Shown here: positions 34,364-42,434 of the stretch, in pieces
How positions within the stretch are numbered: position 1 is the stretch's first letter
Layout: each line of letters begins with the position of its first letter
DNA from: Erwinia sp. SLM-02
GTDB taxonomy: Bacteria > Pseudomonadota > Gammaproteobacteria > Enterobacterales > Enterobacteriaceae
NCBI RefSeq assembly: GCF_037450285.1
Contig: NZ_JAQISN010000005.1
Location: 1-64,000 of the forward strand
Direction of reading: 5' to 3'
DNA length: 64,000 nt
Made by a program: the position numbers and the translations under genes
Notes under the pieces: generated by a model
What the model was told of the DNA's origin: nothing
Databases searched by the model: none
What the model saw: the letters and a program-made list of their open reading frames with translations, nothing else

Positions 34364-35884
34364 TTAACTGGCGTTATTTATCCACCAGTTGGTTCTGGCA
34401 CCGGTGTGTAATTGCACGGTTTTCTGCTCGGTATAATCTTCTACCGCGCCCTTACCTAATTCACGCCCCAGGCCGGATTGTTTAAATCCGCCAAACGGTA
34501 ATTCCGGCGAACCGTCCAGGAAAGTATTTACCCAGATCGTACCGGCATTAATTTTTCGCGCGGCTTCCAGGCAAATATCGATATCCTTACTCCACACTGC
34601 GGCGGAAAGTCCGTACAGGGAGTTATTAGCAATGCTGATTGCCTCTTCATAATCGGCAAAGGTCAGAATGGCCAGTACCGGACCAAAGACCTCTTCCTGC
34701 GCAATCTGCATCTCCGCCTTCACGCCACCGACCACGGTAGGGGCCATAAACAGTCCCTGACCGGTCGTAACCCGGTCGCCGCCGAGCAGGATTTCAGCAC
34801 CCTGTTCGCGGGCAGAACGGATAGCGTCCTCAATGACCGCCATCTGGTTATCATTAATAATTGAACCGACTTTGACCTCGGGATGCAGCGGGTCGCCGAC
34901 CTTCACCTGACTGGCTTTTTCTACCACCGCGCGGGTAAATTTCTCGGCAATGTCCTGATGCACCAGTACGCGGCTGCCGCTGTTACAGCATTCGCCAGCG
35001 TTGAAATAGACGCCAAACACCACGGCATCGACCGCCGCGTCAAAATCGCAGTCCGGGAAGATGATTTGCGGATTTTTACCGCCCAGTTCCAGCGAGACTT
35101 TCTTCAGCTTGCGCCCGGCTTCCGCCGCGATATGTCTGCCTACCCGGGTGGAGCCGGTAAACGACACCATATCGACATCATCGTGATCCACCAGCGGACT
35201 GCCCACATTGGTACCCAGGCCGGTAACGATGTTGACCACGCCAGCAGGCACGCCCGCGTCGGTGAGGATTTCGCCCAGCATCAGCGTGGTTCCGCTGGTG
35301 AACTCGCTCGGTTTAATCACCACGGTACAGCCCGCCGCCAGCGCAAACGGCAGCTTCTGGCTGAGGATCCAGATCGGGAAATTCCACGGCGTGATCATCG
35401 ATACCACGCCCACCGGCTGACGCAGCACCAGGCCGAGCATCTGGTCGCCCAGCGTGTTGTAGCTTTCACCGTGCAGCGTGCGGGCCAGCGAGGCGGCATA
35501 GCGCCATAAATCCACGCAGCCGGACACTTCACCGCGCGCCTGCGCCAGCGGTTTACCGGTTTCCAGGCATTCGATAATCGCCATCTCTTCACTGCGCTGC
35601 GCAATGCCGTCGGCAATCTTCAGCAGCAGCTCCGCACGCTCCTTCGCGGTGAACGACGTCCATGTTCCTGCATCAAACGCACGGCGCGCCGCAGAAATGG
35701 CCAGCAGAGCGTCTTCCGCGCTGCCGTCAGCATAATTTCCGGCGACGATGCCGTGCGCAGGACCAACGCGGTCAACACGTTTGCCGCTAACGGAGTCACG
35801 GAATTCCCCGCCGATCAGCATGCTGCCGTGATAAGGCCGATAGTCAGTCAGGATTGACGGGTCTGCGGTTAAAAATGTGGTCAT
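34364..35884 (-). CDS. Aldehyde dehydrogenase (NAD(P)+), BetB/AldA-like
   Basis: This is a 506-residue class 3 aldehyde dehydrogenase with TPWNFPIWILSQKLPFALAAG, cofactor motif FTGSTRVGRHIA, catalytic glutamate in SLELGGKNP and nucleophile Cys in NAGECCNSGSRVLV. The C-terminal SPELPFGGFKQSGLGRELG is intact. ATG at 35884 with GGGAG before it follows the enoyl-CoA hydratase stop by 1 base; a 46-codon extension inside that gene is rejected. It oxidises the aldehyde from the GMC enzyme to an acid ready for CoA transfer. The substrate remains unknown. Confidence 0.87.
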   Translation of the reverse strand: MTTFLTADPSILTDYRPYHGSMLIGGEFRDSVSGKRVDRVGPAHGIVAGNYADGSAEDALLAISAARRAFDAGTWTSFTAKERAELLLKIADGIAQRSEEMAIIECLETGKPLAQARGEVSGCVDLWRYAASLARTLHGESYNTLGDQMLGLVLRQPVGVVSMITPWNFPIWILSQKLPFALAAGCTVVIKPSEFTSGTTLMLGEILTDAGVPAGVVNIVTGLGTNVGSPLVDHDDVDMVSFTGSTRVGRHIAAEAGRKLKKVSLELGGKNPQIIFPDCDFDAAVDAVVFGVYFNAGECCNSGSRVLVHQDIAEKFTRAVVEKASQVKVGDPLHPEVKVGSIINDNQMAVIEDAIRSAREQGAEILLGGDRVTTGQGLFMAPTVVGGVKAEMQIAQEEVFGPVLAILTFADYEEAISIANNSLYGLSAAVWSKDIDICLEAARKINAGTIWVNTFLDGSPELPFGGFKQSGLGRELGKGAVEDYTEQKTVQLHTGARTNWWINNAS

Positions 35885-35885
35885 C

Positions 35886-36671
35886 TTATTCTCCCAGGTA
35901 TTCTGCTTTACGCCGCTCAGAAAAACTCGCCAGTCCTTCTTTCGCATCGCGTGTGGTTGCTGCCAGCGCACCGGCAATGGATTCCAGCGCCATCGCCGTA
36001 TCCGTTCCTGTGCCTGCATCAATAATCTGTCGGGTCAGCTGTACGGAAACCGGTGCCTGCTCGCTGATTTTTTCCGCCAGCGCGATAGCCGTTTCCAGCG
36101 CCTTGCCCGGTTCGCTGATTTCCTGAACCAGGCCCGTCTCATACGCACGGTCGGCGTTGATGCGGATGCCGGTCAGCGCCATATATTTCACCTGCCCTGG
36201 TCCGATCAGCTGCACCAGACGCTGGGTACCCGACCATCCCGGGCAGGTGGCTATTCCCGCCTCCGGTAGGGCGAACGTGGCCGCCGGGTCGGTAACGCGA
36301 ATATCGCTGGTAGCCAGCAGCTCCAGTCCACCGCCGAAGGCGTGACCGTTGATCGCCGCAATCACCGGCACTCTGAGCGTGGCCCAGCGGTCAAAAACCC
36401 GATGGCCTTTACGCACCCAGCTGCGCCACATATCCAGCGCCGCCAGCGAAGACCAAACCTTGATATCCGCACCCACGCAAAAGGCACGGTCGCCAACTGC
36501 GGTCAGTACCACGGCGCGCAGCACCGGGTGGTCATCAATTTCATCCGCAATGCGCGCCAGCTCGCTGAGCATAAAGGGCGTCAGCGCGTTGAGCTTTTCA
36601 GGGCGATTCAGCGTAACAATGGCAATCGTGCCGCGCGTCTCCAGCGTGACGCTGCCCATATTTTCAGCCAT
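35886..36671 (-). CDS. Enoyl-CoA hydratase/isomerase (crotonase) family
   Basis: This 261-residue crotonase has IVTLNRPEKLNALTPFML at the start, the oxyanion-hole segment FCVGADIKVW and INGHAFGGGLELLATSDIRV, followed by LPEAGIATCPGWSGTQRL with the usual glutamate position occupied. The ATG has GGAGGTGA upstream and overlaps the CoA-transferase stop by 8 bases. It hydrates or isomerises an unsaturated acyl-CoA, or decarboxylates a related CoA ester. With the CoA-transferase it makes the acid-activation end of the pathway. Confidence 0.86.
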   Translation of the reverse strand: MAENMGSVTLETRGTIAIVTLNRPEKLNALTPFMLSELARIADEIDDHPVLRAVVLTAVGDRAFCVGADIKVWSSLAALDMWRSWVRKGHRVFDRWATLRVPVIAAINGHAFGGGLELLATSDIRVTDPAATFALPEAGIATCPGWSGTQRLVQLIGPGQVKYMALTGIRINADRAYETGLVQEISEPGKALETAIALAEKISEQAPVSVQLTRQIIDAGTGTDTAMALESIAGALAATTRDAKEGLASFSERRKAEYLGE

Positions 36672-38253
36672 GGGTCACCTCCGGTAGTTCCAGTCCCATT
36701 ACCGCGTCGTAAAACATACGAGGATCCATAATCTTCAGGTTCTGAGCTACCCGCAGCGGGAAGTCGGCCTGCTCGAGCACGTCCCGGGTCAAATCCATGC
36801 CTGGCGCGATTTCCGTGACCATCAGCCCGTCTTTAGTCAGTTGCATCACGCAGCGCTCGGTGACATAGATAACGTCCTGTCCGCGTTCCAGCGCCATCCG
36901 GCCGCTGAACGTCACATGATCGACATCGTTAACCAGCTTGCGCATTTTGCCTTCCCGATCGATGACCAGTTCCCCACCCTCAATCCGCTGGCTGGCGCCG
37001 GCTTTAAAGAATCCGGAAAACACCAGTTTTTTCGCATGGGTGGTAATGTCGACAAAGCCGCCGCAGCCGGCGGTCAGGTAAGGTTTGCCAGGGAGTTTCG
37101 ACACGTTCACGTTGCCGAAGCGGTCAATCTGCAGGAACGACAGCATCGCCATATCAAAACCGCCGCCCTGGAAATAGGTGAACTGGGTGGATGCCGGGAC
37201 GATCGCGTCAGCGTTGGCCGCACAGCCAAAGGCAAAGCCCAGCAGCGGCATACCGCCCACCGCCCCCTGCTCAATCACCCAGGTGACTTCTCCGTTCATG
37301 CCTTCTTCCAGCAGAATCCGCGGAACGTTGGCGGAAATACCGAAGCCGAGGTTAACGGTCATGCCTTTTTTCAGCTGCATGGCTGCGCGGCGGGCAATCA
37401 GTTTTTCCGTACCCCACTCAGGTACCTCAAAACTGCTTTCCGGGTGGAATATTTCGCCGCTGATCGCCGGATCGTAGGCAATCATGGTGGTTTGCATCTG
37501 GTCCGGGGCCACAACGACATGGTCCACCAGGTTGCAGGGCACATGGACGTGATGCGGTTTCAGCGTGCCGGCTTTGGTCAGGCGCTTGACCTGGGCAATC
37601 ACCGTGCCGCCATTGTTTCTCACTGCCAGCGCCTGTTCCACCACGCCAAGCACACCGCCTTCATGTTCAAAGGACAGGTTGCCACGCTCGTCAGCGGTGG
37701 TGGCACGAATAATTGCCACATCCGGCACCAGCGGATGGAAGTGCAGCCAGGTTTGGCCGGAAAAATCAACTTTGCTGACCAGCGGTTCCGCGGCGGCAAG
37801 TTCGTTCATCGCGCAGCCCTGACGATCCGGGTCAACGAAGGTATCCAGACCCACTTTGGTCAGAACGCCGGGACGTTTTGCCGCCGCGTCCTTATGCAGA
37901 TCGAACAGCACGCCGCTGGGCACGTTGTAGCCGGCGATTTCGTTGTCGATAATCATCCGCCAGATTTCCGGCATCGGTAAGGATGACGGGCCGCTGGGCA
38001 GCGAACCTGCGATCACTTTTTTCAACAGTCCGGCCTGGGCAAGATGCTCAATCCCCGGAATACCGTACATATCCCCCGCGGCAATCGGGTGGATCATGGT
38101 GAGATTGACCGGTTTCCCTTCATTTCTGTAACGCTTGCCCAGCGCAGCCAGCACCGCATCCGGGCAGTTCAGGCCGCTGGCCGAACTGACGGTGACCGAA
38201 GCGTTATCGCCGACCAGCGCAGCGGCTTCGTCAGCAGTGAGTAGTTTTTTCAT
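36664..38253 (-). CDS. Acyl-CoA:acetate CoA-transferase, YdiF/propionate CoA-transferase family
   Basis: This 529-residue fused alpha-beta family I CoA-transferase is like E. coli YdiF. The catalytic glutamate lies in VIEQGAVGGMP. Other motifs are SASGLNCPDAVLAALGKR and HPIAAGDMYGIPGIEH at the N-terminus and GCGGFVDITTHAKKLVF near the C-terminus. ATG at 38253 is preferred; a GTG three codons earlier is in frame. It is first in the operon, so it probably activates the acid made by the aldehyde dehydrogenase. Twin LacI-type palindromes lie about 240-275 bases upstream. Confidence 0.87.
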   Translation of the reverse strand: MKKLLTADEAAALVGDNASVTVSSASGLNCPDAVLAALGKRYRNEGKPVNLTMIHPIAAGDMYGIPGIEHLAQAGLLKKVIAGSLPSGPSSLPMPEIWRMIIDNEIAGYNVPSGVLFDLHKDAAAKRPGVLTKVGLDTFVDPDRQGCAMNELAAAEPLVSKVDFSGQTWLHFHPLVPDVAIIRATTADERGNLSFEHEGGVLGVVEQALAVRNNGGTVIAQVKRLTKAGTLKPHHVHVPCNLVDHVVVAPDQMQTTMIAYDPAISGEIFHPESSFEVPEWGTEKLIARRAAMQLKKGMTVNLGFGISANVPRILLEEGMNGEVTWVIEQGAVGGMPLLGFAFGCAANADAIVPASTQFTYFQGGGFDMAMLSFLQIDRFGNVNVSKLPGKPYLTAGCGGFVDITTHAKKLVFSGFFKAGASQRIEGGELVIDREGKMRKLVNDVDHVTFSGRMALERGQDVIYVTERCVMQLTKDGLMVTEIAPGMDLTRDVLEQADFPLRVAQNLKIMDPRMFYDAVMGLELPEVTHG

Positions 38254-38493
38254 CGTGTTCACTTATTGTTTGATTAAAATCGATAAAACATGAATTTTCC
38301 TGTCCAATCAGAAGCATCCCCTACTCATCACGTTCATCAATAAGCGCCAAACCTTGTTGGTAAAAAACAAAATTAATTATGTAAAACAGAAACATAACAA
38401 CCCACCTATTGTTCCATACGGTTTATTATTGAGATCAAGCCAGCGTTTCTGGCGCGCTTTGCCCTTTCATTTAAAAACCATAAAAATTCAAAA

Positions 38494-38507
38494 TTGGATC
38501 GTTCCAA
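38494..38507. promoter_or_regulatory. LacI-type operator A (near-perfect palindrome)
   Basis: TTGGATCGTTCCAA departs from a perfect palindrome at one position pair and has the central CG typical of LacI-family operators. Its centre lies 20 bases from that of operator B, two helical turns, so dimers would bind the same face of DNA. Confidence 0.7.
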
Positions 38508-38511
38508 TTTC

Positions 38512-38529
38512 TTTTGGAACGTTCCAAAA
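38512..38529. promoter_or_regulatory. LacI-type operator B (perfect 18-bp palindrome)
   Basis: TTTTGGAACGTTCCAAAA is a perfect 18-bp palindrome with central CG, matching the GAACGTTC core seen in GalR/LacI-family operators and in the trehalose operator at 59528-59541. It likely binds the adjacent LacI-type protein. Confidence 0.75.
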
Positions 38530-38716
38530 CACTATAGATGGCATTAGAAAGAGTCAATCCGTCATAACAGATAAGATCTAAAATATGATCTTCGTCGCAA
38601 ACTTCTTGTAAGTATCTTCACTTGCAATGCATTAATTGGTGATACCGCAGGGGGAAAGGTGGATTTTGACCAGTACCGCGATTACTCTTAGGGAAATTTT
38701 TTCCAGAGGTTACAAA

Positions 38717-39745
38717 GTGAGACTTCCTACGGGTGACGGTAAAGTGACAATCATGGATATTGCCCGTGCTGCTGGCGTGTCCAAATCTACTGTCTCACTT
38801 GTGCTTAACAACAGCGAACTGGTGAAGCCGGAGACAGCCGCAAAGGTGAAGCTGGCGGCGGAAAGCATCGGTTATGTCTATAACCGCAGTGCGGCCAGCC
38901 TGCGGCAGGGAACCAGCAACGTTGTGGCGATGGTGGTTAATGACCTCACCAACTCTTTCTTTGTTGAGCTGCTGATCGGTGCCGAGCGCCGCCTGCTGGA
39001 ATCGGGCTTTATCACCCTGCTCTCCCATACCGGGGAAGATATTCCGCTTCAGGAACAGGTACTTAATTCGATGCGTGAGCAAAAAGCCGCCGGGCTGATA
39101 CTGTGCCCTGCACTGAGCACGCCGCCCGGCCTGATCCGAACGCTGAAAAGCTGGAAGCTGCCCTTCGTCACCGTGATGCGCCCGTTAGAGGGTGAAGACT
39201 CTGATTTTATCGGCTGTGATAACTACGAAGGCATTAAGCTGGCCACCCAGCACCTGATCGATCTCGGCCATAAAAAAATTGCCTTCATTGGCCGTAACCG
39301 CACCAATTCCGTCAGCGTTGTCCGCCAGGACGGCTACGAGCACTGCCTGCTGAACAACGGATTTACTATTAATTCGTCGTGGATTGTAGAAAGTAGAATC
39401 AGCATGGCGGGTGGTAAAGAAGCGATGAAACAGCTGCTCCAGCTTAACGAACGCCCAACGGCAGTGGTGTGTTATAACGATCTGATCGCCACCGGGGTAC
39501 TAAGCGAAATCGGTGAACAGGGTTTGACCGCCGGCAAGGATATTGCCGTGGTCGGCAGCGATGGCGTAGCTAATACCGCGTTCACCAACCCGCCGCTGAC
39601 CACCGTTGCCCTGCAGAGCCATAAAGTTGGCGAACTGGCCAGTCAGATTCTGCTGAACCGGTTAAAGGATCCGACCGCGCCCTTTACCCACACACTGCTG
39701 AAGCCCGAACTGATTATCCGCAAGTCCTGCGGTTCTAAAGCCTGA
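38717..39745 (+). CDS. LacI/GalR-family transcriptional repressor
   Basis: This 342-residue repressor has its helix-turn-helix at about residues 10-32 (TIMDIARAAGVSKSTVSLVL) with hinge RQGTSNVVAMVVNDLTNSFF, then a periplasmic-binding-like ligand domain (CYNDLIATGVLSEIGEQGL, VVGSDGVANTAFTNPPLT). The start chosen is GTG at 38717 with AGAGG seven bases upstream; the open frame runs 27 codons further without a ribosome site. It faces the six-gene catabolic operon across two operators and is the presumed repressor. Effector unknown. Confidence 0.86.
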   Translation: MRLPTGDGKVTIMDIARAAGVSKSTVSLVLNNSELVKPETAAKVKLAAESIGYVYNRSAASLRQGTSNVVAMVVNDLTNSFFVELLIGAERRLLESGFITLLSHTGEDIPLQEQVLNSMREQKAAGLILCPALSTPPGLIRTLKSWKLPFVTVMRPLEGEDSDFIGCDNYEGIKLATQHLIDLGHKKIAFIGRNRTNSVSVVRQDGYEHCLLNNGFTINSSWIVESRISMAGGKEAMKQLLQLNERPTAVVCYNDLIATGVLSEIGEQGLTAGKDIAVVGSDGVANTAFTNPPLTTVALQSHKVGELASQILLNRLKDPTAPFTHTLLKPELIIRKSCGSKA

Positions 39746-39780
39746 AACCCTCTGCTTCCCGGCGATCGGGCTTCAGGCTT
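39738..39780 (+). terminator. Putative terminator of the lacI-type gene, containing its stop codon
   Basis: The arm aagcctgaa (39738-39746, including the TGA stop) pairs with ttcaggctt (39772-39780); an inner cccg/cggg stem lies in the loop. The 3' arm is the first unit of a heptamer array, so several alternative pairings are possible. Confidence 0.45.
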
Positions 39781-39812
39781 CAGGCTTCAGGCTTCAGGCT
39801 TCAGGCTTCAGG
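39771..39812. repeat. Heptanucleotide tandem repeat, six copies
   Basis: Six perfect copies of cttcagg run head to tail immediately downstream of the lacI-type gene. They are multiplied copies of the 3' arm of its putative terminator hairpin. This looks like slippage expansion in non-coding DNA. Confidence 0.9.
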
Positions 39813-39868
39813 TACTGTTTATCCCCGGGCAAACAGTATCTGCTTATTTTGTGCGCTTCCTGCCGCCA

Positions 39869-40069
39869 TTATTCTCCATGCCGCTGCCCGTTTTGTTCCT
39901 CGCCGTTACAGCCGTTTTCATCGGCTTCATCCGCCTGCCACTGTAGCAGCGCGGCCAGATAGCCGTAGCGTGCCTCCACGCTGAAACCCTGCCAGATGCG
40001 GCCGCTGTCGCCTTCGGACAGTCTGAAGTAGTCGCGGAAATAGTGCGCGCTGTCTCTCAACATACTCAT
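39869..40069 (-). CDS. Small protein of unknown function (66 aa)
   Basis: This short gene has an unusually good ribosome site (GGGGGAG, six to seven bases before ATG). The protein begins MSMLRDSAHYFRDYFRLSE and continues with an aromatic segment SVEARYGYLAALLQWQ. It ends in a charged, Asn/Gly/Glu-rich tail, DENGCNGEEQNGQRHGE. There is no signal peptide or membrane segment. I do not recognise a named family. It diverges from ybiU 187 bases away. The strong start signal and non-shadow position make it a probable real gene. Confidence 0.6.
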   Translation of the reverse strand: MSMLRDSAHYFRDYFRLSEGDSGRIWQGFSVEARYGYLAALLQWQADEADENGCNGEEQNGQRHGE

Positions 40070-40256
40070 TTTAACTCCCCCACGTTTCGCTATCGATCTG
40101 AGCGATACGGATCTTCCCGCCGTCCGGGCATTAACGATCCGTGATCCGGCTCACTTCCGGCTTGTTGCAATTTTGTTAGCATCTCCGACATAATTACGAA
40201 CGAAGATAATAAAACCTTCATTCGAAGCCTAACACACCTGAAGCGGAGCTGTCACG

Positions 40257-41516
40257 ATGAGCGATTTCACCTCGACCACCCTACCTGAAGACCACAAGGC
40301 CCTTATCCGGCTGATGAAAAAGCAGCTTCGCCAGCAGATTGGTGACGTTGAAGGGCTTTTTGCCCAGGTTAAGCACAAGATTACGACTGAAATCGCCCGG
40401 GCGAAGGCAGAAGAGGCCGCGAACGGCACCGCCTGGCCGGTGATTAACTGGAGTGACATCAGCGAAAAACGCATCACGGCGGAGCAGATTGCGGCGATCA
40501 AACGGCGCGGCTGCGTGGTGGTGAAGCAAACTTTCCCGCGCGATAAAGCCCTGGCCTGGGACACCTCAATGCTCGACTACCTCGACCGCAACGATTTCGA
40601 CGCGCAGTATCGTGGGCCGGGGGATACGTTCTTCGGCAGCCTTGAGGCATCCAGACCGGAGATTTACCCGATTTACTGGTCCACCGCACAGATGGAAGCG
40701 CGGCAAAGTGAGGCAATGGCCGAAACGCAGTCGTTCCTCAACCGCCTGTGGAAGTTTGAAACCGAAGGGGTGAGCTGGTTTAACCCGGACGTCAGCATTA
40801 TCTATCCGGACCGCATCCGTCGCCGCCTGCCGGGAACCACCTCAAAAGGCCTGGGTGCGCACACCGACTCCGGCGCGCTGGAACGCTGGCTGCTGCCGGC
40901 CTACCAGCAGGTATTCAGCAAAATATTCAACAATCAGTTCGCCGAGTACGATCCGTGGGATGCGGCGCACCGCACCGAGGTGCATGAATATGATGTTGAT
41001 AACACCACCAAGTGCTCCGCCTTCCGCACCTTCCAGGGCTGGACCGCGCTGTCGGATATGCAGCAGGGACAGGGGCTGCTGCACGTGGTGCCGGTGCCGG
41101 AAGCGATGGCCTATGTGCTGCTGCGGCCGCTGCTGAACGACGTCCCGGAAGATGAACTGTGCGGCGTGGCGCCGGGCAAGGTTCTGCCGGTATCACCACA
41201 GTGGCACCCTGATTTGATTGAGGGACTCAGCTCGATCCCGTCGCTGCAGGCGGGCGATTCGGTCTGGTGGCACTGCGATGTGATCCACTCGGTGGCCCCG
41301 GTAACCGAACAGCAGGGCTGGGGCAACGTGATGTATATCCCCGCCGCACCGCTCTGTGAGAAGAATCTGGCCTACGCACACAAAGTGGCGCAGGCGCTGG
41401 ATCAAGGAACGTCGCCGGGCGATTTCCCGCGGGAAGACTACGAACGCGACTGGCAGCAGCGCTTTACTACTGCGGATTTGAATGACATCGGTAAGCGTAG
41501 CCTCGGGTTGGAATAA
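40257..41516 (+). CDS. ybiU: DUF1479 protein YbiU, putative Fe(II)/2-oxoglutarate dioxygenase-like
   Basis: This 419-residue protein is collinear with E. coli YbiU: IKRRGCVVVKQTFPRDKAL, YRGPGDTFFGSLEASRPEI, SKGLGAHTDSGALERWLLP and SVWWHCDVIHSVAPV are near-identical blocks. HTDSG supplies the His-x-Asp pair and HCDVIHSV the distal His of a cupin-like dioxygenase fold. The biological substrate is unknown for the family. A hairpin (41526-41553) follows. It is complete and of normal length. Confidence 0.93.
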   Translation: MSDFTSTTLPEDHKALIRLMKKQLRQQIGDVEGLFAQVKHKITTEIARAKAEEAANGTAWPVINWSDISEKRITAEQIAAIKRRGCVVVKQTFPRDKALAWDTSMLDYLDRNDFDAQYRGPGDTFFGSLEASRPEIYPIYWSTAQMEARQSEAMAETQSFLNRLWKFETEGVSWFNPDVSIIYPDRIRRRLPGTTSKGLGAHTDSGALERWLLPAYQQVFSKIFNNQFAEYDPWDAAHRTEVHEYDVDNTTKCSAFRTFQGWTALSDMQQGQGLLHVVPVPEAMAYVLLRPLLNDVPEDELCGVAPGKVLPVSPQWHPDLIEGLSSIPSLQAGDSVWWHCDVIHSVAPVTEQQGWGNVMYIPAAPLCEKNLAYAHKVAQALDQGTSPGDFPREDYERDWQQRFTTADLNDIGKRSLGLE

Positions 41517-41525
41517 GTGACAAAA

Positions 41526-41553
41526 CGGCTGGCCTGAAGTTTTGGGCCAGCCG
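41526..41553 (+). terminator. Hairpin downstream of ybiU
   Basis: The stem cggctggcc/ggccagccg has a ten-base loop. It has no T-run, so it may act as a transcript 3' end or merely stabilise it. Confidence 0.5.
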
Positions 41554-41640
41554 CACGCAGGCCACCTGGCACAGACGTGGTATGCCGTGAAGAATATCTG
41601 TTAGACTGGGGCGAATTATTCCAGCCTTATCAAAGCCTGA

Positions 41641-42393
41641 ATGAACAGCAGACACGAACAGATCATCCAGCTGGTGAATGAAAGAGGCAGCGTCAGCGTC
41701 AGCGAGCTGGCGCAGCTGACCGGCGTTTCCGAAGTCACTATCCGCCAGGATCTCAACGCGCTGGAACGCGATAATTTCCTGAAGCGCGTTCATGGCTCCG
41801 CCGTGGCGCCCGACAGCGATGACGTCAATTCCCGCATGCAGACCCGCTACAAAATCAAGCAGGGGCTGGCCGAATTTGCCGCCTCACAGATCGGCGATGG
41901 CGAAGCGATCTTTATCGAAGGCGGCAGCACCAATGCCCTGCTGGCCCGCGCGCTCGCCGCGCGCAGCGACCTGACGATTATCACCGTCAGCCACTTTATC
42001 GCCCATCTGCTGCGCGACTCGCAGTGCGAAGTGGTGATCCTCGGCGGCCAGTATCAGAAAAGCAGCGAGTCCGTGGTCGGACCGTTAACCCGCTACTGCA
42101 TCCAGCAGCTCAACTTCCACAAGGCCTTTATCGGCGTGGACGGCTGGCATTCCGATACCGGCTTTACCGGCCGCAACATGATGCGCTGCGACGTGGTGAA
42201 CGCGGTAATGGCCAAAGGTACCTGGACCATTGCGCTGACCGACTCGTCCAAATTCGGCAGCGTACACCCTTATCCGATTTCCATTGAGCACCGCTTCAGC
42301 CAGATCATCACCGATGACGGCCTGGCACCGGACATCCGTAAGGCGCTGATTAAGCAGCAGTATCAGCTGGATATTGTTGCCCAGCGCCGCTAG
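41641..42393 (+). CDS. yciT: DeoR-family transcriptional regulator YciT
   Basis: This 250-residue DeoR/GlpR-type regulator is closely collinear with E. coli YciT. It begins MNSRHEQIIQLV, has the helix-turn-helix VSELAQLTGVSEVTIRQDL (about 20-38), and shows the sugar-phosphate-isomerase-like sensor motifs FIEGGSTNALLARAL, KAFIGVDGWHSDTGFTGR and LTDSSKFGSVHPY. YciT has been linked to osmolarity-related control in E. coli; its effector is unsettled. The next gene starts 42 bases after its stop and may be co-transcribed. Confidence 0.9.
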   Translation: MNSRHEQIIQLVNERGSVSVSELAQLTGVSEVTIRQDLNALERDNFLKRVHGSAVAPDSDDVNSRMQTRYKIKQGLAEFAASQIGDGEAIFIEGGSTNALLARALAARSDLTIITVSHFIAHLLRDSQCEVVILGGQYQKSSESVVGPLTRYCIQQLNFHKAFIGVDGWHSDTGFTGRNMMRCDVVNAVMAKGTWTIALTDSSKFGSVHPYPISIEHRFSQIITDDGLAPDIRKALIKQQYQLDIVAQRR

Positions 42394-42434
42394 CGCAGAG
42401 CCCGGCCGTTCGACATAAATAAGGAATCAGCAGT

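Larger units (their letters stand above)
38254..38716. promoter_or_regulatory. Divergent CoA-transferase/lacI-type control region
   Basis: These 463 A/T-rich, gene-free bases hold promoters for the six-gene minus operon and the LacI-type gene. Two tandem palindromic operators (38494-38507, 38512-38529) lie inside. An in-frame extension of the LacI gene back to 38636 has no ribosome site. Confidence 0.65.

Noticed and set aside
39771..39812. Possible CRISPR array
   Set aside because: Units are 7 bases with no spacers, and there are no cas genes. It is a simple tandem repeat.
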